35,025 bases of DNA from Selenomonadaceae bacterium (GTDB lineage: Bacteria; Bacillota; Negativicutes; Selenomonadales; Selenomonadaceae). Position numbers and translations under genes: made by a program. Of the stretch, positions 34,001 to 35,025 are shown in pieces (the stretch's first letter is position 1; every line of letters starts with the position of its first letter). The notes beneath the pieces were generated by a model. The model did not search any database and was not told where the DNA came from. It was given only the letters and a program-made list of their open reading frames with translations. The stretch covers positions 1-35,025 of the forward strand of contig JAFVEM010000033.1 of NCBI GenBank assembly GCA_017476005.1, in the 5' to 3' direction.

Positions 34001-34905
34001 CCGAGAGGCTCCGCCGCACTTTAACGGCGGAAGTGGAGAGATTAGCTAGACAACAGGATGTCTATCGTCAATTGCTGGAAAAATGGCAGAGCTTAATTAA
34101 AGCAGAAGAACAACGCTCTTTCCCCCTGCCGGACAATAAGCCTTTACGTCAGCTCATGCAGGAGAGGCAAAAGGCTCGGGAGGAGCGGCCGCTGCATTCT
34201 CTGGCGCAACGGGTGGAAAGTCAGTATTTCCTGCACCGGGACGAAATCGCCGAGTACCGTTTTTCCCTCAGGGAAACGGCGGATGAACTGGGGGAAATGC
34301 CGTCCCTGCACCCCGATGACGAAGCCTTATTCGCCCCCAGTTGGCGAACGCTAAAGGATCAAGCGCTCAGGCAACTGGCCGTCACCGAAACCGGCGGCAA
34401 GCCTCTTAGTCCCTACGCACAAATGGCGAGACTCAAGGCTCATCTGACGGAACAGGAGAGTCTTCTTTCCGAGCAGGACAAGAAAATCTATCAAGAGATC
34501 ATCGTAAACAGCATCGGTCGCACCATCAGCGACAAGATTTACGGCGCCGAAGATTGGATAAAGAAAATGAACCGCCTCATGGCAAAGAGCGAGACCTCCA
34601 GTGGCCTGAAGTTTCGCTTGGAATGGTCGCCCAAGGTGGGAGAAAAGGATACGGAGCTTGATACGGCGCAGCTGGTGAAACTCCTGCACGGGGATCCCAA
34701 CCTCATGAAGGAAGAGGACATGAAACGCCTAGAGGAACATTTTGTTACCCTCATAAAAAAAGCCAGAGAGGCGGCCGAGATGGAGGAAAATGAAGCGGAT
34801 GCCTTTCAGGCTTCGGTAAAGAATCGGCTGGACTATCGGCAGTGGTTTCGCTTTAAACTCTATTACGACAAGGGCGAGAAAATTAAGGGAATCTCTAAAA
34901 ATTGA
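31090..34905 (+). CDS. jetC: Wadjet SMC-like ATPase JetC (TIGR02680), 3'-truncated
   Basis: JetC is the MukB/SMC-like motor of Wadjet; it extrudes DNA loops to select small circles for cutting. The N-terminal head has Walker A GSNGSGKSVTMQS (residues 35-47). Long charged coiled coils flank a hinge-like region around residues 600-760. The second head lobe begins near 1150 and reaches LDYRQWFRFKLYYDKGEK. The 1271-residue frame then stops. There is no SGGEK signature, no DEAF-type Walker B and no later motifs anywhere in it. Family members continue about 100 residues or more beyond this point. In the next frame, right at the stop, L-T-N-S-A can be read, resembling what precedes the signature. 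The protein should be unable to hydrolyse ATP unless the missing part is supplied separately. AAGGAGGAGC precedes the ATG. Confidence 0.85.
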   Translation: MRENPWQANRAGILNYWYYDEAEFKFADGRLLLRGSNGSGKSVTMQSLVTVLLDGVKRADRLDSFGSKSRTMDDYLLGEKEISDYDERTGYLYLEYKRVNSDQYVTTGIGLHARRGISKVDFWGFLLHNGRRIGQDETRDLVLYRLSKNPETGEAQKIPLSRKELENAIGQDGRVTTEQREYMAMVNQYVFGYEDMGKFEELMKLLIQLRSPKLSRDFKPSVIYEILNAALPTLSEEDLRPLAEALENMEKTQLAIEQLKREQGAFAAICKSYTDYNVAVLAERALGAAECQKAMGKLVAQEKNERDKLAQATQEAIAAQKRQQDLTVEAAALREEQSALREHEAYKLAERKKETELRRDKEEQDLAQKEKSLAEKRRRELTLEAQIKAQTGDIAELETQSQEILADMEELATAADFAAHAAFAQGFSWELEAAREYFDLWQKEWRAYGKRLQNLHKALLSYEQGEKQAAALERELGEENRRLDHYRFEGQRLLELLEQAREALVKAFYEWQRDCKTSLPFNKEQESGMSAALRDLYLGTTWLDIQNLLGEAAGIRQRELNAAIGAARFALQGLEKGINAAGAELKRLQETKEATPELSPEESSARDILREMGIPFLPLYEATEYRPQVSPEVQERLESALLAAGLLDALLLKNDEAAVALPESMRGKIIFGGEPVLLAESLADYLEPVPGDSGLSAERITAILSSVAVTDELFALVGKTAVNIRKGAYSLGNIAGRAVERPTALFIGKQARENYRRQQIALKETEITNLKAEWQTRKDEEQRLLQEGEALQTAQGNFPSPKDAQELYDAARSKEKDIEGQESKVREKDEAKKKLALALREDRLKIQSERGQTTLPFAAAAYEEALDALDEYGEEWHRLTHLAADYSHAADLKRQNEAEAAYAAEEVDRLKGEVLTLEMSLAQLDKTLAALTAQLNTMDAEAIEKRVAAVVARLDQIPQELTDAGKKIGDAERLRRTLTAEVERLARQQDVYRQLLEKWQSLIKAEEQRSFPLPDNKPLRQLMQERQKAREERPLHSLAQRVESQYFLHRDEIAEYRFSLRETADELGEMPSLHPDDEALFAPSWRTLKDQALRQLAVTETGGKPLSPYAQMARLKAHLTEQESLLSEQDKKIYQEIIVNSIGRTISDKIYGAEDWIKKMNRLMAKSETSSGLKFRLEWSPKVGEKDTELDTAQLVKLLHGDPNLMKEEDMKRLEEHFVTLIKKAREAAEMEENEADAFQASVKNRLDYRQWFRFKLYYDKGEKIKGISKN

Positions 34906-34970
34906 CAAATTCGGCAAAATGATGATAAAGGGAATCTCTAAAAATTGACAAATTCGGCAAAATGATGATA
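34885..34970 (+). repeat. Tandem 43-bp duplication spanning the jetC stop
   Basis: Copies at 34885-34927 and 34928-34970 are identical, and the match extends two bases further. Each unit holds the last jetC codons, the stop and a TTGACA. Because 43 is not a multiple of three, each copy shifts the frame by one. Confidence 0.97.
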
Positions 34971-34974
34971 AAAT
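34945..34974 (+). promoter_or_regulatory. Strong promoter in the second repeat copy
   Basis: A consensus TTGACA (34945-34950), an 18-base spacer and TAAAAT (34969-34974) preceded by TGA form an extended -10 promoter. It should drive the gene starting at 35006. The first copy has the same -35 but only TAAAGG at the -10 position. Confidence 0.72.
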
Positions 34975-35005
34975 AGGTTGTATTAAGATAAAGGAGGGAT
35001 TTACG

Positions 35006-35025
35006 GTGAAATTTACTTATTTCGA
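35006..35025 (+). CDS. Start of a gene cut by the window end
   Basis: A GTG start with AAGGAGG eight bases upstream opens a frame reading M-K-F-T-Y-F before the window ends. It has its own promoter in the 43-bp repeat. This is too short to identify. It could be jetD, expected next in a type I Wadjet locus, or an unrelated gene. Confidence 0.55.

Overview
The window comes from a Bacillota (Firmicutes) chromosome of medium GC content. A Negativicutes-type anaerobe is my best guess. Pointers are a SigH-type sigma factor, a PASTA-domain Ser/Thr kinase cluster, a cobalamin-riboswitch-controlled CbiK that carries a signal peptide (which suits a cell with a periplasm), and LarB/LarC. The lineage is inferred from gene content only; no rRNA is present.

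Positions 1-17,850 are almost wholly on the minus strand and mostly housekeeping. Read in transcription order they are rsmD, coaD, a coiled-coil gene, larB, larC, yceD (DUF177), rpmF, exoA, prfC, a three-gene cluster (FIST-domain chemotaxis receptor, MupG/DUF871 glycosidase, exported SGNH hydrolase), sigH, a B12 riboswitch with cbiK, and mfd. The first 139 bases are the 3' end (domains V and VI) of a group II intron lying antisense in the last codons of mfd. At 18,030 a lone plus-strand gene encodes a degenerate receiver-like protein.

Positions 18,516-24,833 (minus strand) form one cell-envelope and signalling operon: fhaA, fhaB, ftsW/rodA, pbpA, prkC, rpe. No PP2C phosphatase gene is present in it. 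A divergent plus-strand operon (24,930-27,897) has a small leader ORF with a G9 tract, then a GT2 glycosyltransferase, a GtrA-type flippase and a GT-C-like membrane protein. Together these look like a system for modifying a surface glycan through a polyprenyl-phosphate sugar.

Positions 28,285-35,025 hold a type I Wadjet (JetABC) anti-plasmid defence locus behind its own terminator and promoter. jetA and jetB look intact. jetC keeps its Walker A motif but stops before the ABC signature and Walker B should appear. The stop lies in a 43-bp tandem duplication that also carries a strong promoter for the next gene, which is cut by the window end. This looks like a deletion junction that has disabled or split the ATPase, and it is the most unusual feature of the window. 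Where jetD is, if it exists, cannot be seen.
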